Shown: positions 1 through 5,715, numbered from the stretch's first letter. The stretch: DNA of 5,891 nt from CAZJBH01 sp964544485 (GCA_964544485.1 CAZJBH010000034.1:1-5891); one strand, 5' to 3'. Notes: generated by a model from the sequence alone, not told the origin. A program made the numbers and translations.

Positions 1-1
1 G

Positions 2-244
2 GTCCAGTCTTCACTATTTGAATATCCGTTCCTTCCTCTTGGAGAATATGGACACCCTCACCATCAAGATGTTTGTGCTTCTGTTTATGAAGTATTTAAT
101 GAAAAATTAATTTGGACCAGTGCCTATAATTCTTATCCTAAAATTACTTTAAATTTAACTAAAGATGAATTAATTAACGCTCAAAAATTTTGTAAATTTA
201 CCAATAACAAGGGAATTAATAGGGTTTTTGAGATAATTTTATGA
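2..244 (+). CDS. Partial CDS (3' end), unrecognised protein, putative partner (antitoxin?) of the AbiEii-like gene
   Basis: An open frame runs from the window edge through 80 codons to TGA at 242-244; its start lies outside the window. That this is coding is supported by the uninterrupted frame in AT-rich DNA and by the ATGA overlap with the next gene, which implies translational coupling. The visible C-terminal part has a histidine-rich stretch, GHPHHQD (17-23 of the fragment), then an aromatic and hydrophobic segment around EKLIWTSAYNSYPKITLNL and a likely amphipathic end, INRVFEIIL. I do not recognise the family. Position suggests the antitoxin of a type IV (AbiE-like) pair, but the tail does not look to me like a typical AbiEi C-terminus, so this role is inferred from context only. 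GC over positions 1-240 is about 30%, low like the following gene. Confidence 0.72.
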   Translation, partial: VQSSLFEYPFLPLGEYGHPHHQDVCASVYEVFNEKLIWTSAYNSYPKITLNLTKDELINAQKFCKFTNNKGINRVFEIIL

Positions 245-1071
245 TAGAGAAAATTTTAAGAAAATTAGTTAAAAATAAAAAAGAACAAAATATTCCTGAT
301 TTTTTAATTATTAATTTTTTAAAAGAATATTTGCAATATCCGGTTTTAGATTTTTTATATAAAGATAAAAAATATCGTAATTTTATTTTTACCGGAGGTT
401 CGTGTTTGAGGATCTGTCATGATTTGCCTCGTTTATCAGAAGATTTAGATTTTGATTTAAATAAAAAGGATTATCAAAATTTAGATTTAGGGGATTTGAA
501 AAATGATTTATTAAAGCATTTTAAGGATAAATATTTGTTAGAAATACAAGCTAAAAAACAACAAAAGAAAAGAATTTATCTTAAATTTCCTGTTTTGCGT
601 AGATTGAATTTGAATTTTGGAGGAGGAAGTGATTTCCTTTATGTAAAGATAGAGCCGGATTTAAAGCGCTTTAAAAATATCCGGACGGAAATACAAGCTA
701 TTTCTAATTTTGGATACAATTTTATAGTTAAAAAATATCCTTTGAGCGAAATGATGTCTGGGAGAATAATTGCTATTTTTACCAGAGAATGGTTTCAGGG
801 GTCTGAAAATGAGATAGATATTAAAGGAAGAGATTTTTATGATTTATTTTGGTATTTTCAGCATAATGTAGAGCCAAATTACCAGATGTTGAAAAAGGAT
901 TTAGATATAAAGAATTGGGAGGAATTAAAGTTAAGACTTAAAGAGAGAATAGGGAAGAATATAACTGCGCGAAAATTAAAACATGATATTAAGAATTTTT
1001 TACCGGATCAGTCTTTTGCCGAGAATTTTTGTTTAAATTATCAGGATATAATGAAAAAATATTTAATCTAA
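241..1071 (+). CDS. AbiEii/AbiGii-type nucleotidyltransferase, putative toxin of a toxin-antitoxin pair
   Basis: This 276-residue protein carries the signature of the AbiEii (DUF1814) branch of the DNA polymerase beta-like nucleotidyltransferases. TGGSCLR (51-57) is the GG[ST] active-site turn, followed by RLSEDLDFDL (64-73) with the metal-binding acidic residues D68 and D70. YVKIEPD (134-140) is the next conserved strand. GRDFYDLFWYF (196-206) matches the RDxYDL element typical of the family's C-terminal half. Known members act in the cytoplasm and transfer nucleotides, in studied cases to tRNA 3' ends, halting growth until a co-encoded antitoxin intervenes. The usual AEKLxAL segment reads MSGRIIAIFTR (172-182), with Arg175 where Lys is common. 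The start overlaps the upstream stop (ATGA) and has no clear Shine-Dalgarno site, so coupling is likely. GC is about 26%, the lowest of the genes I counted, consistent with transfer. Family assignment is firm; toxicity is inferred. Confidence 0.88.
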   Translation: MIEKILRKLVKNKKEQNIPDFLIINFLKEYLQYPVLDFLYKDKKYRNFIFTGGSCLRICHDLPRLSEDLDFDLNKKDYQNLDLGDLKNDLLKHFKDKYLLEIQAKKQQKKRIYLKFPVLRRLNLNFGGGSDFLYVKIEPDLKRFKNIRTEIQAISNFGYNFIVKKYPLSEMMSGRIIAIFTREWFQGSENEIDIKGRDFYDLFWYFQHNVEPNYQMLKKDLDIKNWEELKLRLKERIGKNITARKLKHDIKNFLPDQSFAENFCLNYQDIMKKYLI

Positions 1072-1074
1072 TTA

Positions 1075-2106
1075 TTATATCTTAAACTCAATTACATCTC
1101 CGTCTTGGACAATATATGCTTTGCCTTCAAGCCGGAGCAATCCTTGCTGTCTGGCTTGCTGCCATGAGCCGGCCCGGATTAATTTTTCCCAGTTAATTAT
1201 TTCCGCCTTAATGAATTTTTCTTCAAAATCAGAATGAATCGCGCTGCCTGCTTGCGGTGCAGTAGAATTCTCGGGAGTTGTCCAGGCGCGTGATTCAGGC
1301 CCGCCAGTAGTATAAAAGGTGATTAATCCTAAAGCTTGGTAACAAGCTTTAATTAAAGCGTCTAGTTTAGGCTTCTCTATTTCTAATTCTTTGATTTCTT
1401 GGTCTGATAATTCTGAGATTTCCATTTCATTTTTTAGATCAAGAGAAATGCCTGGATAATCAATCTGTTTAGCTTGATTTTGAGAAGTATTGAAAACATA
1501 AATCATTGGTTTAGCAGTAATCAAACCCAGTTCTTTGATGAGGGGAGCGTATTCTGGCGCTTCTTTAATTTGGCTGATTAGTTTTTCTTTTTCTAGATTT
1601 TCTTTAAAAAGACGCAATCCTTGTATCTGTTTAATTGATTCTTTGTCATTATTCGCTTGTTTTTTTGTTTTTTCTAATCGTTTTTCAACTGTTTCCAGGT
1701 CTTTCATAATTAATTCTGTGTTAATGATGGAAATATCATTTTCCGGCTCAATTCTGTTTTCAACATGAGTAATTTGTTGATTGGTAAAATTTCTGACGAC
1801 TTGGCAGATAGCGTCAACTTCGCGAATGTTAGATAAAAATTGATTCCCTAATCCTTCATTTTTATGCGCGTTTTTGACTAATCCGGCAATATCAACAAAT
1901 TCAATCACTGTCGGAGTCATTTTAGGTGTTTGCATAGCTTGATGGATTTTCTCTAAGCGCTCATCAGGCACAGCAACAATACCCACATTTGGATCTATGG
2001 TGCAAAAGGGATAATTAGAGATATCAATTTGTTGTTTAGTTAAGGCTTTAAAAAGAGTTGATTTGCCAACATTTGGCAAACCAACTATGCCGATTGAAAA
2101 AGACAT
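1075..2106 (-). CDS. ychF: Redox-regulated ATPase YchF (Obg-family P-loop NTPase)
   Basis: YchF/OLA1 is a cytoplasmic, ribosome-associated ATPase of the Obg group that affects translation and stress responses. The 343-residue product has the P-loop GLPNVGKS (9-16), NYPFCTIDPNVG (31-42) with Cys35 at the position of the redox-sensitive cysteine of E. coli YchF, the G3 motif DIAGLV (72-77), NEGLGNQFL (83-91) and His114, the residue assigned to catalysis in this glutamine-less family. A lysine- and glutamate-rich, probably coiled-coil insertion spans about 130-175. The C-terminal TGS domain starts near 261 (LITFYTTGG) and ends YIVQDGDVIEFKI. It is about 20 residues shorter than the E. coli protein, mostly between G4 and the TGS domain. 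The G4 position reads NTSQ (206-209) instead of the usual NxxE. It converges with the AbiEii-like gene across a 3-bp gap with no visible terminator. No Shine-Dalgarno site precedes the ATG. Confidence 0.96.
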   Translation of the reverse strand: MSFSIGIVGLPNVGKSTLFKALTKQQIDISNYPFCTIDPNVGIVAVPDERLEKIHQAMQTPKMTPTVIEFVDIAGLVKNAHKNEGLGNQFLSNIREVDAICQVVRNFTNQQITHVENRIEPENDISIINTELIMKDLETVEKRLEKTKKQANNDKESIKQIQGLRLFKENLEKEKLISQIKEAPEYAPLIKELGLITAKPMIYVFNTSQNQAKQIDYPGISLDLKNEMEISELSDQEIKELEIEKPKLDALIKACYQALGLITFYTTGGPESRAWTTPENSTAPQAGSAIHSDFEEKFIKAEIINWEKLIRAGSWQQARQQGLLRLEGKAYIVQDGDVIEFKI

Positions 2107-2131
2107 ATTATTGAGTGGATTGGGTTAGGAA

Positions 2132-2166
2132 TAATTGTATCATTTAAAAGACGCTAATTGTATCAT
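2132..2166 (-). promoter_or_regulatory. Tandem extended -10 promoter elements upstream of ychF
   Basis: The 12-mer TAATTGTATCAT occurs at 2132-2143 and again at 2155-2166. On the minus strand each copy contains TGATACAAT, an extended -10 (TGn followed by TACAAT, one mismatch to TATAAT). The implied starts lie about 20 and 44 bases upstream of the ychF ATG. Neither copy has a convincing -35, as is common for extended -10 promoters. The rest of the 115-bp gap between fmt and ychF (2107-2221) is AT-rich, and I see no strong terminator for fmt in it. Confidence 0.5.
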
Positions 2167-2221
2167 AATTGATAAAAAAATGAAACAATTTTATTCAAGA
2201 TTCAAAATTAGAAATTTAAAA

Positions 2222-3103
2222 TTACTTTAGGTATCCATTAACGAATTCTTGGCCGGTGATTGGTTTTTTGCCTTCTGGCTGGACTGATTCTAAAAGCAGA
2301 TATCCTTGTTTTGTTTTTAAAGCGTTTTTAGCTGGAGAATTAATCGCTTTAGCTTTTAGAATTTTAATTCTTTTGTTATTAATAATAGTCCAGATTCCGG
2401 GCCAGGGATAAAAAGCGCGCAGTTTGTTTTGAATTTGTTGAGCGGTTTCTTTATCAAGATCTATTTTGCCATGTTTTCGAGTAATTATTTCTGTATAACT
2501 AGCTTGAGTTTCATCTTGCGGCTCAGGTTTTATTTGATTATTTAAATATTTGGGCAGGGTTTGAATTAATAAATTAGCGCTTAGTTGGGTTAGTTTTTCT
2601 TGCAGGGTTTGAAAATTATCTTGTTTGTCTATTTTGATTTCAGCTTGGTTAAGAATCGGTCCATGGTCAAGTTTTTCATCCATTAGCATAAGCGTGGTTC
2701 CGGTTTCTGAATCATTCTTTAAAAGAGCTGTTTGAATAGGCGAAGGGCCGCGATATTTAGGGAGCAGGGAAGGGTGTAGATTTAAAGATTTATTTCCAGG
2801 CAAGTTAATTATTTCTAAAGGAATAATTTGGCCATAAGCAGCAACTATATTTAAATCTGGTTTAATTTTTTCTATTTCTTTTAAAATCTGGATTGGTTTT
2901 TCTGGTTGTAAAATCTTGAGCTGGTTTTCTTGAGCTAGTTTTTTTATTGGTGAAGGAGTTAGAATCTGTTTTCTGCCAATTAGCTTATCCGGAGCAGTAA
3001 CAACTGCTTGGATTAAATAATTCTGTTGAATTAATTTTTTGAGAATAGGCAAAGCAAATTCAGAAGTCCCCCAGAAAATTATTTTATTTTTTTGCTTAGA
3101 CAT
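2222..3103 (-). CDS. fmt: Methionyl-tRNA formyltransferase
   Basis: Fmt transfers a formyl group from 10-formyltetrahydrofolate to methionyl-initiator tRNA in the cytoplasm. The N-terminal Rossmann domain opens with FWGTSEFALP (10-19), close to the family's FxGTPxFA. The folate-binding signature SLLPKYRG is at 112-119. The catalytic triad is intact at the E. coli positions: Asn108 and His110 (in LNLHPS) and Asp146 (in LDHGPIL). The substrate loop reads PDKLIGRKQILTPSPIK (38-54). The C-terminal tRNA-binding domain shows RAFYPWPGIWT (229-239) and ends QPEGKKPITGQEFVNGYL. At 293 residues it is about 20 shorter than the E. coli enzyme, mostly in the C-terminal domain. Its ATG lies inside the end of def (8-bp overlap, ATGTCTAA), so translational coupling is likely; this def-fmt order is widespread in bacteria. 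Confidence 0.97.
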   Translation of the reverse strand: MSKQKNKIIFWGTSEFALPILKKLIQQNYLIQAVVTAPDKLIGRKQILTPSPIKKLAQENQLKILQPEKPIQILKEIEKIKPDLNIVAAYGQIIPLEIINLPGNKSLNLHPSLLPKYRGPSPIQTALLKNDSETGTTLMLMDEKLDHGPILNQAEIKIDKQDNFQTLQEKLTQLSANLLIQTLPKYLNNQIKPEPQDETQASYTEIITRKHGKIDLDKETAQQIQNKLRAFYPWPGIWTIINNKRIKILKAKAINSPAKNALKTKQGYLLLESVQPEGKKPITGQEFVNGYLK

Positions 3104-3548
3104 AAGCTTTATCGCAGATTAAAATTCCTTCCAAATGATCAATTTCATGCTGGATGATTCTAGCTAAAATTCCTTTAGCTTTAATTTTGATTTTTTTGCC
3201 TTGTAAATTAGTTGCTTGAATAGTTGCTTTAATCGGTCTTTCAATTTTAGCCGTATAATCTGGCAAGCTTAAACATCCTTCTTCCATGATTGAAGTTTTT
3301 TTTGATTGCTTAAGAATCACAGGATTAATTAAAGCTTGGGCAGGCTGATTAATATCCGGCTGATAAGCAATGATTCTTAAAGAATGATTAACTTGGGGAG
3401 CAGCCAGGCCAACGCTATTCTCGCTGGATTTTAAGGTATCAATCATATCTAAAACAAGCTGTTTAATATTTGGATTGATTTCCTTGACTAAATCAGCTTT
3501 TTTTCTTAAGATTGGATTATGTTTTCCGGTTTGAATTGGTAAAATCAT
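3096..3548 (-). CDS. def: Peptide deformylase
   Basis: Peptide deformylase removes the N-formyl group from nascent proteins at the ribosome exit, reversing the modification made by the neighbouring fmt product. All three family motifs are present. Motif 1 is SVGLAAPQ (45-52) with Gln52. Motif 2 is EGCLS (90-94) with metal ligand Cys92. Motif 3 is QHEIDHLEG (133-141) with ligands His134 and His138 and catalytic Glu135. The 150-residue length is at the short end for the family, and the protein stops soon after motif 3. The first glycine of the usual GxGLAAPQ is Ser45. The ATG is preceded by only a weak purine run. The 27-bp gap to the divergent membrane-protein gene leaves little room, so the promoter probably lies inside that gene; I could not identify it. 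Confidence 0.97.
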   Translation of the reverse strand: MILPIQTGKHNPILRKKADLVKEINPNIKQLVLDMIDTLKSSENSVGLAAPQVNHSLRIIAYQPDINQPAQALINPVILKQSKKTSIMEEGCLSLPDYTAKIERPIKATIQATNLQGKKIKIKAKGILARIIQHEIDHLEGILICDKAYV

Positions 3549-3556
3549 ATTTGTTC

Positions 3557-3573
3557 TTTAATTAAAGGGGGGG
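3557..3573 (+). promoter_or_regulatory. Palindrome TTTAATTAAA plus G7 run (ribosome binding site of the 95-residue gene)
   Basis: The 27-bp gap between def and the divergent gene holds a perfect 10-bp palindrome (3557-3566), followed directly by seven G residues (3567-3573). The run ends two bases before the ATG at 3576. The AAAGGGGG part can pair partly with the anti-Shine-Dalgarno sequence and is the only strong purine-rich site in front of a gene in this window. It supports 3576 as the start. Confidence 0.5.
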
Positions 3574-3575
3574 AT

Positions 3576-3863
3576 ATGGAATCGATTGTTTTAGTTAAAA
3601 TTTTTTACCTTTTTGTTATTATTTGGATAGCTAGTCTTTATCTTGGATTGGGTTTTGAATTCGCAGAAAGAATTTTTTCTGGCATTAGGCTTGTTAATTT
3701 TATTCAATGCTTTCTTTTAGCGATTTCTTGGGGGTTAATAGTTTTGATTGTGTTTCTCGGAGTGGCTGAAGAAATTTTGAAATTAAAATATCGTCCATTT
3801 AGTAATTTTTGCGATAAGAACTCCCATCATCTTAGCCTTATTTTCAAAAAAATTTTTACTTAA
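3576..3863 (+). CDS. Small membrane protein with two predicted transmembrane helices, function unknown
   Basis: I do not recognise this 95-residue protein. It has two long hydrophobic stretches, about residues 5-26 and 40-63, separated by a short charged loop (FEFAERIFSGIR). A basic C-terminal tail follows (KLKYRPF and the final KK), most likely on the cytoplasmic side. No cleavable signal peptide is evident; the first helix looks like an uncleaved anchor. That it is a real gene is supported by a G-rich ribosome binding site directly before the ATG and a strong intrinsic terminator 7 bases after the stop, so it probably forms its own transcript. It is divergent from def, with no functional link visible. 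Two-helix small proteins can be accessory subunits, holin-like or stress peptides, but nothing here chooses between these. Confidence 0.72.
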   Translation: MESIVLVKIFYLFVIIWIASLYLGLGFEFAERIFSGIRLVNFIQCFLLAISWGLIVLIVFLGVAEEILKLKYRPFSNFCDKNSHHLSLIFKKIFT

Positions 3864-3870
3864 TCTACTT

Positions 3871-3900
3871 GCTTCCGTTTTTTAACGGAAGCTTTTATTT
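3871..3900 (+). terminator. Intrinsic terminator of the 95-residue membrane-protein gene
   Basis: A perfect 9-bp stem, GCTTCCGTT (3871-3879) with AACGGAAGC (3884-3892), closes a TTTT loop and is followed by TTTTATTTT. It starts 7 bases after the TAA at 3861-3863. On the minus strand the stem is not followed by a T-run, so it mainly serves the plus strand, although it also lies 2 bases beyond the stop of the convergent gene. The T-tract overlaps the end of that gene. Confidence 0.9.
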
Positions 3901-4332
3901 TACCTTTTTCCATTCAATTTCTTCTTCTTTGCCGGCAAATTCTTTCCATTCATCATCTTCAGTGATTAAATACCATTTTTTTCTAGATTTTGACCAGATC
4001 ATTTGCTTGCCGTCATAAAATGGTTTTTTAATTGTTTTTTTAGGCTTGAGTTTGTCTAATTCCAGCCATTTTTTAAGCGGTGTTTCAATTGCGTAATCAA
4101 GTCCGCGCGATTTAGCCCATTTAGCCACCTTAGTAATTGCTTTTTTAGCTTCGCGCAAAGAACCAGCTAATTCTAAAAGTTGCTTAGCCGGTCTAGTATA
4201 GCGGGAGTAAATAATCTTTCTTTTTTTAGCGTCTTGCTTGACTTGTTCAGCGTCTAGCCCTTTGGTTTTGAAATAGTGGTTGATGATTTTCTGAATATCA
4301 GTTTCTTTTTTTTGTTTTTTAGTTTGAGGCAT
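3895..4332 (-). CDS. Lysine-rich hypothetical protein, 145 residues
   Basis: I do not recognise a named family. The protein begins with a basic, low-complexity tail (MPQTKKQKKE). A predicted helical core follows (about 12-95), including YSRYTRPAKQLLELAGSLREA (42-62) and a tryptophan-containing segment, KWAKSRGLDYAIETPLKKWLE (71-91). A probable strand-rich end, DGKQMIWSKSRKKWYLITEDDEWKEFAG (107-134), precedes a charged tail. It is strongly basic, so nucleic-acid or ribosome contact is possible but is inference. A GTG at 4353 would add seven residues, but the minus-strand sequence TATAAT (4350 to 4345) lies inside that extension and looks like the -10 box. I therefore take the ATG at 4332, giving a very short leader. 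No signal peptide or membrane helix is seen. It is convergent with the small membrane-protein gene and divergent from thpR. Confidence 0.78.
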   Translation of the reverse strand: MPQTKKQKKETDIQKIINHYFKTKGLDAEQVKQDAKKRKIIYSRYTRPAKQLLELAGSLREAKKAITKVAKWAKSRGLDYAIETPLKKWLELDKLKPKKTIKKPFYDGKQMIWSKSRKKWYLITEDDEWKEFAGKEEEIEWKKVK

Positions 4333-4339
4333 AGTTCTA

Positions 4340-4373
4340 TTTTCATTATACACGCGATTTGCTATACTACAAG
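4340..4373. promoter_or_regulatory. Overlapping divergent promoters between the 145-residue gene and thpR
   Basis: On the minus strand a perfect TATAAT (4350 to 4345) with a weak TTGTAG -35 (4372 to 4367, 16-bp spacer) predicts a start around 4338, about 6 bases before the ATG at 4332. On the plus strand TATACT (4363-4368) with TTTTCA (4340-4345, 17-bp spacer) predicts a start around 4375 for thpR. The minus -10 adjoins and shares a base with the plus -35, so the two polymerases should compete. Confidence 0.55.
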
Positions 4374-4393
4374 AGAAAATTAATTAGATCAAT

Positions 4394-4963
4394 ATGAGTC
4401 AAAATAGGAAAAGGATTTTTATAGCGATTAATCTGCCTGAGAGAGTTAAAAACCAATTAATAAAAATTCAGTATAAATGGGCTGGTTTGCCAATTTATTG
4501 GACCAAGCCAGAGAATTTACATATAACTTTGGTATTTCTTGGCTATATGGAAGATGAGGAAATGTATCAAGTTTGTCAATTAACTAAACAAGCTCTTTCA
4601 GAAGAAGATGGCTTTGAGATTAAGCTTAACAGGGTTTGTCTTGCTTTAAATCATAAATTGCCTCGGATGGTTTGGGCAAGAGGGGAAATAAATCAAGAAT
4701 TAGTTAAAATAAAAACAAAATTAGAAAATACTTTTTTAAATTCAAGCCAAAGCGATTTTACTAAGCCAGATAAAAAAGTTTTTCATCCGCATATTACTTT
4801 AGGCCGAATTAATCTTAGACAATGGCAGCAAATGCCTCAAAAACCGATTATAGAGGAAGAGATTAATTTGTCTTTTATGGTTGATTCAGTTCAAGTAATG
4901 CAAAGCTTGCTTAAATCAGGAGGAGCAGAATATATTCCTTTAGAATCAGTTGAATTAAAGTAA
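4394..4963 (+). CDS. thpR: RNA 2',3'-cyclic phosphodiesterase (2'-5' RNA ligase family, LigT/ThpR)
   Basis: Members of this 2H phosphoesterase family open 2',3'-cyclic phosphates on RNA ends to 2'-phosphates and can reversibly join tRNA halves through 2'-5' bonds in vitro; the physiological role in bacteria is not settled. The two diagnostic HxTx motifs are present, HITL at 43-46 and HITL at 133-136 (within HPHITLGR), and together form the active site. The N-terminal strand KRIFIAINLPE (6-16), WTKPENLHITLVFLG (36-50) and the C-terminal MQSLLKSGGAEYIPLES (169-185) are also typical. At 189 residues it is normal length. The ATG at 4394 follows a predicted promoter, and no clear Shine-Dalgarno site is present. 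It is followed after 48 bp by the glycosyltransferase gene on the same strand; cotranscription is possible, but a functional link is not evident. Confidence 0.93.
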   Translation: MSQNRKRIFIAINLPERVKNQLIKIQYKWAGLPIYWTKPENLHITLVFLGYMEDEEMYQVCQLTKQALSEEDGFEIKLNRVCLALNHKLPRMVWARGEINQELVKIKTKLENTFLNSSQSDFTKPDKKVFHPHITLGRINLRQWQQMPQKPIIEEEINLSFMVDSVQVMQSLLKSGGAEYIPLESVELK

Positions 4964-4968
4964 TTATA

Positions 4969-4994
4969 TATAATACTTTATTAAGCTTTAATAA
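4969..4994 (+). promoter_or_regulatory. TATAAT box and short inverted repeat upstream of the glycosyltransferase gene
   Basis: In the 48-bp gap after thpR, TATAAT is at 4969-4974, and a 7-bp-arm inverted repeat TTATTAA-GCT-TTAATAA spans 4978-4994, just where transcription would start. TTGAAT at 4950-4955 is too close (13 bp) to be a good -35, so the promoter call is weak. The repeat has no T-run after it, so it is not an intrinsic terminator. Confidence 0.3.
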
Positions 4995-5011
4995 TCTTTA
5001 TCAATCTAATT

Positions 5012-5710
5012 ATGAATAAGATTTTAGGAGTGAAAATAGATAATTTAACTCAGCAAGAATGTTTAAACAAGATCCAGAATTGGCTAAATCAAGATCAGCA
5101 AAGATATATTGTTACTCCAAATCCGGAATTTATTCTTGAGGCGCAAAAAAATCTTGAATTTAAGCGAATTTTAAATCAAGCTGATTTGTCTATTTGCGAT
5201 GGAACTGGCGCTTTATTAGCTAGTTATTTTTTAAAAACTCCTTTAAAACAAAGGATCCCTGGCGCTGATTTAATGGTTCAGCTTTGCCAAATAGCTGAAA
5301 AAAAGAATTTAGCGGTCTTTTTATTAGGTGGGGAGCCAGGAATTGCTTTAAAAGCAAGTCAAAAGATCAAACAAATTTATCCTAATTTAAAAATTGATTA
5401 TAGCGCTGATGAAAAAAAGATTCCTAAAATTAATCAGCCAAGTATTCTTTTTGTTGCTTTGGGCGCTCCTAAACAAGAAAAATGGATAAATGCAAATTTA
5501 GCTTTAATTCCTCAAGCTAGATTAGCTATGGGAGTAGGCGGTTCTTTTGACTATTTATCCGGACAAATTAAAAGGGCTCCTAAACTGTTAAGGAGAATCG
5601 GTTTAGAATGGTTTTGGCGCTTAGCTCTTGAGCCGAATCGGCTTAAAAGAGTTTATCAAGCTACGATTAAGTTTCCTTGGTTGATAGCAAAAGAGGTTAT
5701 CCACAGATAA
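5012..5710 (+). CDS. WecG/TagA/CpsF family glycosyltransferase (GT26)
   Basis: GT26 enzymes transfer an N-acetylhexosamine-type sugar, such as N-acetylmannosamine or its uronic acid, from a UDP donor to an undecaprenyl-diphosphate-linked acceptor at the inner face of the membrane, building wall teichoic acid, enterobacterial common antigen or capsule. The 232-residue protein shows the family order: TPNPEF (35-40), CDGTGA (62-67) with the probable catalytic base Asp63, RIPGADL (81-87), FLLGGEPG (103-110), ALGAPKQEKW (149-158) with Gln155, GVGGSFDYLSGQIKRAP (174-190), and the basic C-terminal segment GLEWFWRLALEPNRLKRVY (197-215), which in studied homologues helps close the active site and contact the membrane. 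Length is normal. The exact sugar and polymer cannot be read from sequence, so I give no specific symbol. No other cell-envelope gene is in the window. The ATG at 5012 has no clear Shine-Dalgarno site. Confidence 0.95.
   Translation: MNKILGVKIDNLTQQECLNKIQNWLNQDQQRYIVTPNPEFILEAQKNLEFKRILNQADLSICDGTGALLASYFLKTPLKQRIPGADLMVQLCQIAEKKNLAVFLLGGEPGIALKASQKIKQIYPNLKIDYSADEKKIPKINQPSILFVALGAPKQEKWINANLALIPQARLAMGVGGSFDYLSGQIKRAPKLLRRIGLEWFWRLALEPNRLKRVYQATIKFPWLIAKEVIHR
5697..5705 (+). promoter_or_regulatory. Perfect DnaA-box match in the 3' end of the glycosyltransferase gene
   Basis: TTATCCACA matches the TTATNCACA consensus exactly and extends to TTATC-CACA-GATAA, with inverted ends. It encodes the final VIHR and stop, and lies 10 bases before a strong promoter -35. 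One such 9-mer is not very unlikely in 5.9 kb of AT-rich DNA, so binding is unproven. Confidence 0.3.
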
Positions 5711-5715
5711 TTATA

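Noticed and set aside
241..244. TGA read as glycine (alternative code of some Patescibacteria)
   Set aside because: TGA ends the first frame exactly at the ATGA overlap, and no recognised gene contains in-frame TGA, so the standard code fits.
541..700. 13-bp direct repeat GAAATACAAGCTA (541-553 and 688-700) in the AbiEii-like gene
   Set aside because: Both copies are in frame and encode EIQA in non-homologous parts of the protein; a chance match in low-complexity coding DNA is sufficient.
1535..1768. 77-codon open frame on the plus strand inside ychF
   Set aside because: It is antisense to a fully conserved ychF region, has the phenylalanine- and serine-rich composition of an antisense shadow, and no ribosome binding site.
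4333..4353. GTG start seven codons upstream for the 145-residue gene
   Set aside because: The extension contains a perfect TATAAT on the coding strand, so it is better explained as promoter than as coding sequence.
4346..4354. TTATACACG as a second DnaA box
   Set aside because: It misses the final consensus A and overlaps a promoter -10 that explains most of the match.
4978..4994. Inverted repeat after thpR as an intrinsic terminator
   Set aside because: The stem is made almost only of A-T pairs and is not followed by a T-run.
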